NCBI GenBank assembly: GCA_000697335.1 | Contig: JNEM01014190.1 | Coordinates: 1-12,968, forward strand | From: Conidiobolus incongruus B7586 | Taxonomy: Eukaryota > Entomophthoromycota > Entomophthoromycetes > Entomophthorales > Conidiobolaceae | DNA length: 12,968 nt | Reading direction: 5' to 3' | Shown: piece by piece, positions 1 through 12,500 of the stretch | Layout: each line of letters starts with the position of its first letter | Position numbering within the stretch: the stretch's first letter is position 1 | Notes under the pieces: generated by a model | The model's database searches: none | Told to the model about the DNA's origin: nothing | Seen by the model: only the letters and a program-made list of their open reading frames with translations | Position numbers and translations under genes: made by a program

Positions 1-3000
1 TTAAAATTACTATATATCATTAAATTTGTGATTTCAAAATTTACCAAAATTTAAAAAACTAATTTCTATAGTTACTTTTTTATTTACTAATAAAGTAAAA
101 AAAAACATATCAAAAAATCCCTTTTTATTTTAGTTAATAAATTATTAAAATAATTTAATATTAATTATATAGGTATATTATATTTATTTAAATTTATATT
201 TAAATTAATCAATAAAAATATAAAGTAAATATATTATAATTTAACAAAAACTTAAAAGAAAATTAAAACAGCTATAATTAAACTAAACTTATTAAACTAT
301 AACTAAAAACAAAAGTTTTTATAATAGATATTTATAATTATTAAATTTTAAATTTTTTTAAATAATTTCTTACTTAAAAATAAAACAAAATATTAAGTTA
401 AATTAATTTTTTTTATAAATTCTAATAAATAAACACTTTAAATATAAGTGAATATTAATTGTTGTAATAGATTATAATAGTATATAGTTTTCTTATTTAA
501 TATCTCAAGGAAAATTAATCAATAATAAATTTATATTATTTTTTTAAATAAAATAATTTTTAAATAATATTCTTAATATAAATTAAATATACCTATTATT
601 TTATATAATAATTATAAAATATATGAAGTTAAAGCTATAAAAGATTTTTTATATAAAAAAAACTAGAGAGAGTTACCACATTTAGTATACTTACTTAATT
701 ATAACTTATATAATTATAATTGTTTTAAATAATAAAAAAATTAACTTATAGGAAAAAAAATCCCTGCAAATAAATTAAATTGATTTGTGAAACATCAAAT
801 TTCAATCTTTAATAAAAAAAACTATTTTTTAGGTATTAAAAGCTTACCAAAAGTATAGAAAAGAGTTATTAATAATAAAGGAGGCTATTAATTTTATATA
901 ATTTATTAAAATTTATATACTTTATATTAATTTATTTATTTAATTTTAATTTTAAAATTGTGCCATTACTTAATTTCTGCACTAATAAAATGGTTATATA
1001 TTTAATAACTAAATTCACTAAATTAAAATTTATTTAATTAGTATAAAATTTATAATTAAATAAAATTGAACAGATTTCCTATATATTATGATTTAAACAA
1101 TAAAATCAAAATACTATGTCAATATATCATCTTCAACAAAATAAAAATATAACTGTTATATAAAATTAAATTTATTACCTTGTATTACAAATTGATATCA
1201 TTAGACTTTGATGCCACTGAATGTTTTTAGATATTATATATTATATAATATAGAAATATAAAACATAAATACATTTTTCTAAAATCATGAATAACTTTGC
1301 TTACCAGGAAAGTTCTGTATATGTATATGTATATATGTTTTAATAAAATGGGATTTGATGTAAAAATTAATAAATTAAATCGTTTAAATGTTAATATAGC
1401 GGTTAACACTAAAATTATCCAAATTCCTTTTACGAAATATTCAATTTATAACATAATTGTAATAAAATATTTTTAAGCCTATTCAGTTAAGTTTATATAT
1501 ATCAATATATTGTTTGAATAAAAATATAATCAAAGCATAATATCCTTATTATAGGTTTATATATATATGTATAATTAAAAGTGGAAATCAAAAAACAATC
1601 ATATATTACTATAGATTGCTGTTGGAATATGGTTATATACATTTATGATACTACATAATTGAAAATAGTTCATTTGTATATAAAACTATGATATAACAGC
1701 TTGATTAATTAATAATATAATGAAATTTCCATATTGAATTGTACATTTAACGTTATACATTTCAAGCTATAATATATTATTGTTATGCTTAAAATTTTTA
1801 TTGTATTTATTTCTAATACAATAATTTGTAACTAAAATCTACTTCATAGATAATTAACAATATATAGATTTTAAGCTAACTATTGGTGATATATTTCAAT
1901 ATTTTAAAAAAGGTTAATATAGTTTGCTGATGATTTTTTGTCCAGTAATATTTATAATATTTATAATATTAGATCAAATTGTCAATTGTTCAATTTTTTA
2001 TTATCAAAAAATGATCAAATTTGATAACATTGGCTATTTGTCAGGATGTATAGAAACTCTGATAGCTAAGTTTACGATGTGAGATTGATTAAAGCAAGAG
2101 ACTTTTAAATAATGAATATTAGATATATAATCAATTATAGGAGTTTATTTTATATAGTGTCAACTGAATAATATATTTTTATATCATTTTATAAACATCA
2201 AAAGCTTTTTCGACTATATTTTTGATTGTTATACCCAATTCATTGAAATTAAATATTTAATTAAGTTTAAAAATTAAATCTTAGTAAATTATTTTGTACT
2301 CTAATTTTGAAATTATTTACTTTCATTAAAATAATTTTAAAACTGAATTTATATTAAGACTATATTGTAATATCTTAATCAAAACATTGTATAAATATAT
2401 TATCAATACAATTACAATGAGCTTTGAGTACAATAGATTTGAAATAATAGAAACAATATATTTTACAACTATTTATTTGAACAATTAATACCCTGCTTAA
2501 GCCAAATCAAGTTGACAATTATATAGCAAGGTGTATTAGAGATGGAAAATGATATTCAAATAATACACAAATAAATGGATGATAACGTATCATTGAATTC
2601 AAATGAATATATATTGAATGAAAGAAATTAATACTCAAAATAACCCAAAGAGAAAGAATGAATAATAAAAGTTTAGTCATTATAAATAGTAAAATATATT
2701 AAATAATATATTTAATTTTTGAAAGAGAATTAACAAAGCTAAATTGAATTATATAATAAAATTATATTTATTATGAAATATAATTTCAGGCTATAAATTA
2801 GTACTCAAAACAATTCGTGATAAAGTCATTGCATATTCTAATTATGTTCAATATGAAAGTTATTAAAAACTTAGTTATTGAAGTTCAATATCAAATAAGT
2901 TTCAGAATTATAACTTATTAATGTTTAATAATTTTAATTAAATAATTGATAAAACAATACAGGATGTTATTAATTATATTTTATTTGTTCATGAAGAAAG

Positions 3001-3400
3001 GAAAATTTATTTCTACATATAGCCAATTAATGAAAATTATATTTCGGTCTGATAATGTAATTATTTTACATTTATTAAATGCATTTATTATATTTTTCAA
3101 AAATTTAAATATCATTGATTATAAGTTCGGATTGACTGTTACTTGATAAAGTTGGATAATAGTTTAGGGAAAATTCTAGATAATTATGACCTAATATGTA
3201 TTATATAGTATATTTTGGATAAAAGCAGTAACAATAATATATATAGATTTAAAAATCGATTGTATTATTAAATGATCCTATATTAGAAACTGATTAAATA
3301 TACTTTGAAGTATCATTATTATATTAATTATAATAAAATTATCAATATATAAAATTTGAAAACGTCAGTATTAGAAACAACTTAAAGAATGTAAATTTTG
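1..3400. other. AT-rich gene-free region
   Basis: About 3.4 kb of very AT-rich DNA, dominated by TA, AA and TT steps. I find no gene here that I can support. The open stretches on either strand are short, are about as long as expected by chance at this composition, and show no recognisable motif. There are simple repeats (for example at 1317-1337) and small palindromes, such as a perfect 12-bp one at 2014-2025. A few islands, such as 2034-2090, are less AT-rich than their surroundings but match nothing I know. Old, fully decayed mobile DNA could lie here and would not be recognisable by eye. Confidence 0.7.
1317..1337. repeat. GTATAT microsatellite
   Basis: Three perfect head-to-tail copies of GTATAT (1317-1334) are followed by ATG. 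This is a simple-sequence tract in AT-rich DNA and no function is implied. Confidence 0.8.
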
Positions 3401-3418
3401 GGATATTTAACCAACAGG

Positions 3419-3552
3419 ATACCACACCCAGAGGGTATTGACCAATCAGAGTGGCTTATAATCATCTTAAGTGATTGCAATGATTGGTAACAAAATAATC
3501 AGAAATAAAAAATTGAAATTTGGGATAATGGAAATGGATCAACTTATATTGG
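3419..3552 (+). promoter_or_regulatory. CCAAT-box cluster upstream of ATP2
   Basis: A forward CCAAT lies at 3442-3446, and reversed copies (ATTGG) lie at 3483-3487 and 3548-3552, all within 170 bases of the ATP2 start codon. A small inverted repeat, ATACC/GGTAT with a 10-base spacer, sits just upstream at 3419-3438. The GC content rises here compared with the DNA to the left. In fungi the CCAAT-binding Hap2/3/5 complex controls many respiratory genes, so these are plausible binding sites. That role is inferred from position and motif only. I see no clear TATA box that stands out from the AT-rich background. Confidence 0.5.
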
Positions 3553-3611
3553 TGAAAGCTATAAGTCTTTGGTCATCAACCTTTTGCTCTTGAGGTATCA
3601 ACCCAAAAAAT

Positions 3612-5357
<1,746 letters not shown>

Positions 5358-5437
5358 ATCAATTAAACATTAAACCAACTTTTGCTAACTTGTTAAGTTG
5401 TCTTCTCCTTCCAAATTCTATTCTTTCAATTTCGAAT

Positions 5438-5443
5438 AATAAA
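5438..5443 (+). promoter_or_regulatory. Candidate poly(A) signal of ATP2
   Basis: An AATAAA hexamer lies 81 bases after the ATP2 stop codon, downstream of a pyrimidine-rich stretch, which is a sensible place for 3' end formation. The hexamer is common by chance in DNA this rich in A and T, so the call rests mainly on position. Confidence 0.4.
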
Positions 5444-5922
5444 TTTCAAAAATCAAATTATATTAATTAATAGTATTTTACATCATCAAATACCATTCAT
5501 TGATTATTCACCATATATTTACATATATTCTTGTGACATTTATTTACTCTTTTGATTTTATTATCTATTATTCACTTTGCTTTTTAGAAAATAATGTATC
5601 TCATTCTTTTTCATTCAGTTTAAACACACATGATATAATTTAATAAATAAACTATATTTTTACTCAATATTTTTCTTCAACCATTCTGTTAGTTATCAGA
5701 TTTCCTTTTAATTACATTGGATATTTAAATTTTCTCATAAAAGAATTTTATATTCAGTAAGAATAACATTACCATTAACATGACAATTAGACTTAAAATT
5801 TATAATTAACTAATATCAAATTTTTATAAATCATTCCTTTAAAAGCCATCAATATCATTTTATTAAAATTAATTTCGAATTAGTAATTATTAAATAATAT
5901 TTAATAGTTATTATATCTAAAA

Positions 5923-5928
5923 TTTATT
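5923..5928 (-). promoter_or_regulatory. Candidate poly(A) signal of the RAD51D-like gene
   Basis: On the minus strand an AATAAA lies 12 bases past the predicted TAG stop of the RAD51D-like gene. It is a weak call because the motif is frequent in this background. Confidence 0.25.
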
Positions 5929-5940
5929 TTTTTAAATAAC

Positions 5941-7291
5941 CTATTTAGTTAATTGATTAGAATTAAAATTTAAACTAATTTCACATGATATATTAGAAGC
6001 CTAATATAAAAATTAATACCAATTATTTAATGAATAAATAATATTATTACCCCAAAACGATTTTTATAAATATAACACCTTAGCCAAGGTTTCATGTCTT
6101 CATCTCCTAGTGTTAAGTCTTCTTCATTGAGTTCAAATAGAGGATCTTCAAATTCGTTAATATCAAAGTGTTTCTTGGACGATTGGTGAATTCGATATAC
6201 AACTAACTGTATATCACTCAAATAACTCCAAGTATTTCCAAATCTAGGTTGAATATATCCAGATCTTTGAATTGATTCCTTGTTGAAAGCATAACGTCCC
6301 AAATTATTCATTATTATAGGGCATGAAAAATGACTGGAGAAGCTACGAAGTTCATTGACAAAATTCACTAGTGATCTTTGGCCAATACCCATTTGAGAGT
6401 TTAATGTTAATGTAATATCTAAACTAGGATTGTCTATGATGATCAATCCTAGCTGTTGTGTACAACTATCTTTAATTTGTTTTAAATTAAGGCTAATATC
6501 AGCTAACTGAGTCAATTCTATAAAATTAAAACGTGATAGTGTTTGATCAAAGTGTTCATCTTCATCTTGGATTTGAGATGGTTTTAATCTGTTCTTTAAC
6601 TCTGATAAAATCAAATTAAGTGGAAAGTTTTTGCCAAATTGAATCCAGAGAATTGAGTGATTGAGTTGATTTAATAAATAATTCACACTGATATTCACAC
6701 TTAGCTATATATGTAAAGATCAGCTATAATACTTTTACAAATATATAATTAAACTTATTTAATATTACGTGCGTTTTACCACTATTAGGTAATCCAATAA
6801 ATTCATAAAAACGATTGGGAAATAAGCCTCCATTTAATATCTTATCCAAACTAAATTAACTATTATAAATAAAAAATAATATTATAAATTATATAATATT
6901 TTTACTTTAGATATCCAGTTGTAATAGGCTTTAATTGCAACTCTCGGTTTATATGATTATTACCATACAATAATTTTTTAGAATAGTTCAATTTTAAATA
7001 TTGGTGAATAGTTTTTAAACTCTAATTGAATTTATTTTAAAAAATATGGAATACTATGTGAAAAAAAAATAAATAAATATACCTCTAAATTTAGTTCACT
7101 ATGATTTTGATAAATATATAAATAATGAGTTGATAAAAAATCTTCAGCTATTGGTTATTAATTAAATACTATATACTTTATGAAAGTATCATTTTTGGCT
7201 TACTCGTTTTTATATCTATTGAATTTAATTGTTGAATACAATTGAATATAGGTTCTTGTTCTATTAAAGATTGTATTTCGTTCAATAGCAT
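5941..7291 (-). CDS. RAD51D: RAD51D-like recombination protein (RecA-family RAD51 paralogue), six exons
   Basis: This is a RAD51-paralogue ATPase; RAD51D proteins help RAD51 act in homologous recombination repair in the nucleus. Model read 5' to 3' on the minus strand: 7291-7204, 7147-7083, 7021-6906, 6850-6769, 6704-6051, 6000-5941. This gives 354 residues against about 330 in animals. The five introns (56, 61, 55, 64 and 50 bases) are all GT-AG, and every junction keeps frame. A small N-terminal domain (about 1-80) contains IDIKTTEDFL, which lines up with RIKTVVDLV of human RAD51D. Next come ITTGYLNLDKILNGGL (compare LSTGIGSLDKLLDAGL), Walker A GLPNSGKT (109-116, Lys115, Thr116), Walker B LIIID (204-208) and RFGNTWSY (271-278, compare ALGRSWSF). 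The last intron replaces a short read-through tail (VIILFIH, then stop) with a 19-residue end. Codons are AT-rich, unlike ATP2. Another RAD51 paralogue such as XRCC2 is possible, but the N-terminal colinearity favours RAD51D. Exon ends are by eye, without transcript data. Confidence 0.82.
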
Positions 7292-8968
7292 TGTATATAT
7301 TATCTATGAATTATGTAAATATTTGGAATTTTAATAAAAGTATTAATTACTTTATTAATTTAAAATTAAAACGATTCTCTTGGGTGATATGTTAACTTAA
7401 AGTTGGACCAGTTTAAATTAAAATTTAAATATTATTAATTAAAATTATATTTGTGGGATTATTGTATGAGAAAGTTAATATTATTTACATGATCCCATAA
7501 TTTGATTTAATCAACTTATCTTTATATTTTTAAATTAGCAGTATTGCATTGAATATTTGAAAATACTAATCAATAATGAATCAAATCAATTTTTAGCTCT
7601 ATAAAATTAATAGAACTAAGAAAATCCCGATCAATACATTGAAGTTGGTTAGAGCACTTAAAGAGTAAAAAAGTACTCATTATTATATTTATTATTCAAG
7701 GTTTAATATTTCACTGATAATTATAAATTGATTATTCAACCCATATTGGTGTAGTTCATTTAAAAAATTCAAATTAATTAATTAATTTAAAGTACTATAA
7801 TCATCACCATTGAAATTGAATGATTTTATCAAATATTAGGTGAAATTGATATTAATCAAGTAAGCTCCAAATTATAGTTATTTTATTTATAATTTAGTAG
7901 AATAATCCATTTTTCAATATAAGAGTAATTCAATTTAATAAGGTTATTATAATAATAAATGGAAGAGTTATTTGAAATGTGAACTATGTTAAGTTGGATA
8001 TTTATTTTAAAACTATTGATTTATTAAAAAGAATACTCCTAAATTTTTTCAATTTAATTTCATTATATTTTATCTTTTCTTTATTATTACTAGATATTTT
8101 AAATATGTGTTCATTTATAATGATATTGTGATTCTTATTATTGTTTTAATATAAATTTCTATTATAACTTTTGGTTTAATTTTATAATCCAAAGTTCCAA
8201 ATTGTGATAAAGATTTTTTCAATTATTTTTGATCATATATCGATAAAATGTTAATGTATTGATAACAGAAAAGTTTATTCTAATTAACGACATTTTTTTA
8301 TCAGTTTTAATGATTATTGCTTTTTACAAACTCTACACTCTAACTTGTATCTTTTATCAAGCTTATAGTTTTTTGATCCAAAAATTACTGACTACAATAT
8401 GCAAGTAATTTTTCTCGATGGTTTTGGTTAGGGATTGATCATTTTGAATTTGAGAAATGAGGGATTCCAAGTAAGATATTACTTTAGAAGGAATTAAATT
8501 ATTATATAGGGTATAGTTTTTCCATATTTAGTTTTGTTATTTAGTATACAAATTAAAAGTGACAATATAAATACGCGTAATTAAAAATTTTATCCTTATA
8601 TAAACAATATATTTCTTTTTGGTGATCAGTATTAGTAATCTAACACTTCATTTTAATTTATTTGATTGAATTCAATTGAAAAATTGTGAATAAATAAAAA
8701 CTCCTTGCAGTGACTCATATTAATCCTATAACTTAAATATCCAAAGAAAATATACTCAAAATTACAAATATTATCAAAAAAAATCTGGATAGAATTTTGA
8801 AAAGATAATCATCAAATATGAAGATGTCCAATGTGTTTATTTTGAAATAGTATGTTAAAATAAGTATTGATATTTTGAATTCCTTAAAATGTTCTTGATA
8901 TGGAAATAATATAAAAATATAAGATATAAGATATAGAAACTACAATGTAATTTTGAATTATTAATTAA

Positions 8969-9042
8969 GCTTCTAGGGCACAGTTCGCTAGCACGTTCAA
9001 CCGTTAATAGGAAGATCGATAATTTAAGCCCACATTAGATAT
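8969..9042 (+). pseudogene. Decayed tRNA-Asn(GUU)-like sequence
   Basis: These 74 bases line up without gaps with yeast tRNA-Asn(GUU) as I recall it. About 24 of the first 37 positions match, and the 3' half matches around the anticodon arm and variable loop. The GTT anticodon falls at 9003-9005 and is followed by AA. The A-box region (GGGCACAGTTCGCTAGC) keeps the tRNA pattern, and the anticodon stem keeps four of five pairs. The gene looks dead. Position 33 is C instead of T, the B box is degraded (TTTAAGCC where TTCRANNCC is expected), both D-stem strands carry changes that break pairing, and the acceptor and T stems barely pair. It could instead be the head of an old tRNA-derived SINE, though I see no clear tail. 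Confidence 0.6.
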
Positions 9043-9083
9043 TTAAATTTGTTTGAGGTTTATATTTTTCATATTATACATTT

Positions 9084-9106
9084 CCAGTTTCCTCTTATTA
9101 AACTGG
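9084..9106. repeat. Small inverted repeat (hairpin)
   Basis: CCAGTTT at 9084-9090 and AAACTGG at 9100-9106 form a perfect 7-bp stem around a 9-base loop. It lies 41 bases after the tRNA-like sequence. Its role is unknown and it may be chance. Confidence 0.6.
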
Positions 9107-9277
9107 TTTTCAAACAATATTTTAATATATAGAACACACCTAGAGTCGATTTGAGTAGTAATTTATTAAAATTGTACTAAATATTATAATTTATAGGTTA
9201 TTAAATTCGGGAATATAACCTCTCTGATATACCATGATTTTAAAATTTGACAAAATATTAGGGGAAAAGTTGGACTA

Positions 9278-9322
9278 TCAATATTTTAATTTTTAAATAT
9301 AGTCAATATTTTGATTTTTGAA
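9278..9322. repeat. Imperfect 25-base tandem duplication
   Basis: A 20-base segment at 9278-9297 recurs at 9303-9322 with two differences, both A against G, giving a period of 25 bases. It lies in non-coding DNA downstream of the kinase gene and looks like a small slippage or duplication event. Confidence 0.6.
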
Positions 9323-9590
9323 AATTTGAAAAAAATAAAATTTTATAATGTGTTTCTATCTTAACAAAATTAAATATTTAATATCTAGCATTTCAATTTG
9401 CATGGTTTATTTAGAGAAATGATTTAAATATAATGCACAATATATCCAATATGTTTTCGATGGAGCTGGTCCAATAAAACGTTGAAAAAGAGTAAAAATT
9501 TATAGCTAGGTAAGGTAGGATACCGTGTTATGGTAATCAAATGATGTATAGTATCTATTATTCAAGCTGCAACAGAAATAGGGTTTATAG

Positions 9591-12500
9591 TTAATCGTTA
9601 ATAAGTGATATGGGCTGGGTCATCGTACACTTGTTAATTGCAGCGAGGAGTTCGTTGAATCGTAGTGGCTTGCTGACATAGTCATCCATACCTGATTCAA
9701 TACACTTCTTCCTATCACCAATCATAGCATGGGCTGTCAGTGCAATAATAGGAGTGTGGTGACCATGTTCTCTTTCCCATTCTCGAATATGCTGGGTGGC
9801 TTCACAACCTCCCATGATCGGCATTTGGACATCCATGAGAACAAGATCATAATGGTTGTTCTTAACAGCTTCAACTGCTTGCAAACCATTGGGCACAATC
9901 GTTGTTTTATGTCCGAATTTTTCTAAAATTCTTACGGCTAATTTTTGATTGACAATGTTATCTTCAGCGAGAAGAATATGGAGAGGAGTACGAAGAGTGC
10001 GAGAGGGATCTGCGGGTAAGACAGCATAATTTTCCATGGCAGTGTGAAGGGCGTTGACAAGGTCAGAGAAGGAGGCAGGGAGATTGATATATGATGATAT
10101 GCCCAGTTCAATGGATACTTTCATCACAAGTTCAGGCATGTTATGGCCCATCAGAACGATTGGAACATATCTTAAGCTTGGAACTTCTCGTAATTTCTCA
10201 ATTGCGTCCAAATCATCGCAAATTAACAAATCAGGGTGAGTGCCCTTGGCAGTTGCTTTAGAGGAGATTTCACCAGCTTGTTCAACGGTCTCAACAAGAA
10301 TATATTGAAGTTTGAGAGTTTCTAGCATTTTGGTAACGTCATACATTTCGGGTGACTTTTGAGAGTTGAGAATGGTGACACAATGTGTAGCATAGGGAGA
10401 TAAACGAGCCATAGCCTGCTCCAAAGTGATGTTTGACATCTTGCATTTCACAGTGAAGTAGAATTGGGATCCTTCACCAAACACACTATGTACCCAAAGT
10501 TCACCACCCATCAGAACAACAAGTCGTTTAGAAATTGATAAGCCTAAACCTGTACCACCGTATTTACGAGTGGTAGAACCATCGGCTTGTTGGAAGGTAT
10601 CGAAAATAAGATCAATCTTCTCTGCATCGATACCAATACCAGTATCGCTAACACAGAATAACAACACAACCTCGTCATCAATAAATTCTTTGGTCTGAGC
10701 GGTCAAGATTACACGTCCTTTGGTCGTAAATTTCACAGCATTACCAATGAGATTAGTAATGACCTGTCTTAATCTGAGAGGATCACCGATTAGTTGATCA
10801 GGAATAGTGCCTTCGAAATTATATATTAAGTCTAGTTTCTTTTGATTGGCCTTAACAGCCAAAGTCTTCAAGACACTGAATACTGAAGATCTCAATGAGA
10901 AAGGAATTTGTTCCATCACTAGTTTGTTGGCTTCAATCTTAGAAATATCCAAAATATCATCGATAATTGTCAAGAGGGAATTAGCCATAGTTGATACGAT
11001 CATAAGATTTTCTCTCTGTTGTCTTGTGAGCTCGGTTTCAAGAGTTAAGGCGGTCATACCAATGATACCATTCATTGGGGTTCTGATTTCGTGAGACATA
11101 TTGGCTAAGAATTCAGATTTAGCTCTATTGGCTAATTCAGCAGCTTCACGAGCCATTGTATTCTTTTGAATACTTTCTCTCAGGTTGTATACCATTTGAT
11201 TGATCTTGGTTTTAAGCGAGTCCATTTCACCTGAAGCTTCAACGGTAATAAAGCGGGTAAAGTCACCATCAGTAGCAGCGGCAGAAATTTGGGCAAAAGC
11301 TCTTACTTGCGAGGTAAGATTGGCAGCCATAGTATTTACATTATAAGTAATTTCCTTCCAAGTACCACCCACGTCCGTGACTTGGGCTTGAACGCCAAGT
11401 TTACCTTCAGTGCCTACCTCTCGAGCAACTCTAGTAACTTCAGAAGCAAACATTCTTAATTGGTCAACCATGGTATTGATAGTGTTCTTAAGGTCTAAAA
11501 TTTCACCTTCGACACTTACGGTGATCTTTTTAGATAAATCACCGCATGCTACAGCTTTACATACGTTGGCAATGTCACGGACCTGTAGAGTAAGATTAGA
11601 AGCCATCGTGTTCACATTGTCGGTTAATTCTTTCCAGGTGCCACCGACATCTTTCACATGAGCTTGTACACCAAGTTTACCTTCTGTTCCGACCTTGCGA
11701 GCAACACGTGTAACCTCAGCAGCAAATGTACGCAGTTGGTCTACCATAGAATTGACAGTATTCTTGAGTTCCAAAATTTCACCTTTCACATCAACAGTAA
11801 TTTTACGCGACAAATCACCACAAGCAACAGCAGTAGTCACAGCAGCAATCGAACGCACTTGTCCTGTAAGATTGGCGGCCATAATATTTACATTGTCCGT
11901 AAGATCTTTCCAAGTACCACCAATATCTTTAACTACCGCTTGACCGCCCAGTTTGCCTTCTGTTCCGACTTCAAGAGATACACGGCTAACTTCAGTTGCA
12001 AAAGTACGCAATTGATCTACCATGGTATTGATTGTGTTCTTTAATTCCAAAATTTCGCCCTTGACATCAACAGTGATCTTCTTGGATAAGTCACCTCGAG
12101 CTACTGCTTTACTGACATTGGCAATATCTCTGACTTGTGCAGTAAAATTAGCAGCCATAGTATTGACATTGTCGGTTAATTCTTTCCAAGTACCACCAAC
12201 ATCTTTAACTTGAGCTTGTGCTCCTAATTTACCCTCAGTACCTACTTCGCGAGCAACACGGGTAACTTCAGCAGCAAAAGTCCTAAGTCGATCAACCATA
12301 GAATTGACGGTAGTTTTCAATAAATGAATTTCTCCCTTGACATCGACTGTGATTTTTTTAGACAAATCACCATCTGCTACAGCTGTCGTGACTTCAGCAA
12401 TAGAACGTACTTGACCAGTAAGATTAGCAGCCATCAAGTTGACATTATCTGTAAGATCCTTCCATGTACCACCAACATCTTTAACAACAGCTTGACCTCC

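Larger units (their letters stand above)
5358..5940. other. Convergent 3' spacer, ATP2 to RAD51D-like gene
   Basis: This AT-rich spacer separates two genes that end facing each other. It must hold both 3' untranslated regions. Apart from candidate poly(A) signals on each strand I see no gene, repeat or RNA structure in it. Confidence 0.7.
7292..9590. other. 2.3 kb intergenic region between the two minus-strand genes
   Basis: This region holds the promoter of the RAD51D-like gene and the 3' end of the kinase gene. It also contains the tRNA-Asn relic (8969-9042), a 7-bp-stem hairpin (9084-9106) and an imperfect 25-base tandem duplication (9278-9322). Two patches, near 7597-7664 and 8331-8475, are richer in G and C than their surroundings; the second is about 31% GC by hand count. 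They have short open frames and splice-like borders, but I could not build a gene from them on either strand. Confidence 0.6.

Noticed and set aside
840-1050. A few residues faintly like a retroelement integrase
   Set aside because: The resemblance covers only a handful of residues with no supporting domain, repeats or ends, so no element can be claimed.
1227-1409. A 60-codon open frame on the minus strand
   Set aside because: It starts at a non-ATG codon, overlaps a microsatellite that gives a Tyr-Ile run, and shows no motif.
1930-2082. A 50-codon open frame with a less AT-rich end
   Set aside because: About this many such frames are expected by chance at this composition, and it matches no family I know.
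2946-3146. A 66-codon open frame on the + strand
   Set aside because: Its first codon is TTG, the composition equals the AT-rich background, no motif is visible, and such lengths are expected by chance here.
2411-3400. Peptide-like readings suggesting a decayed gene in this stretch
   Set aside because: A hand count of stops in the most attractive frame gave about 7%, close to the chance level, and other frames look equally protein-like.
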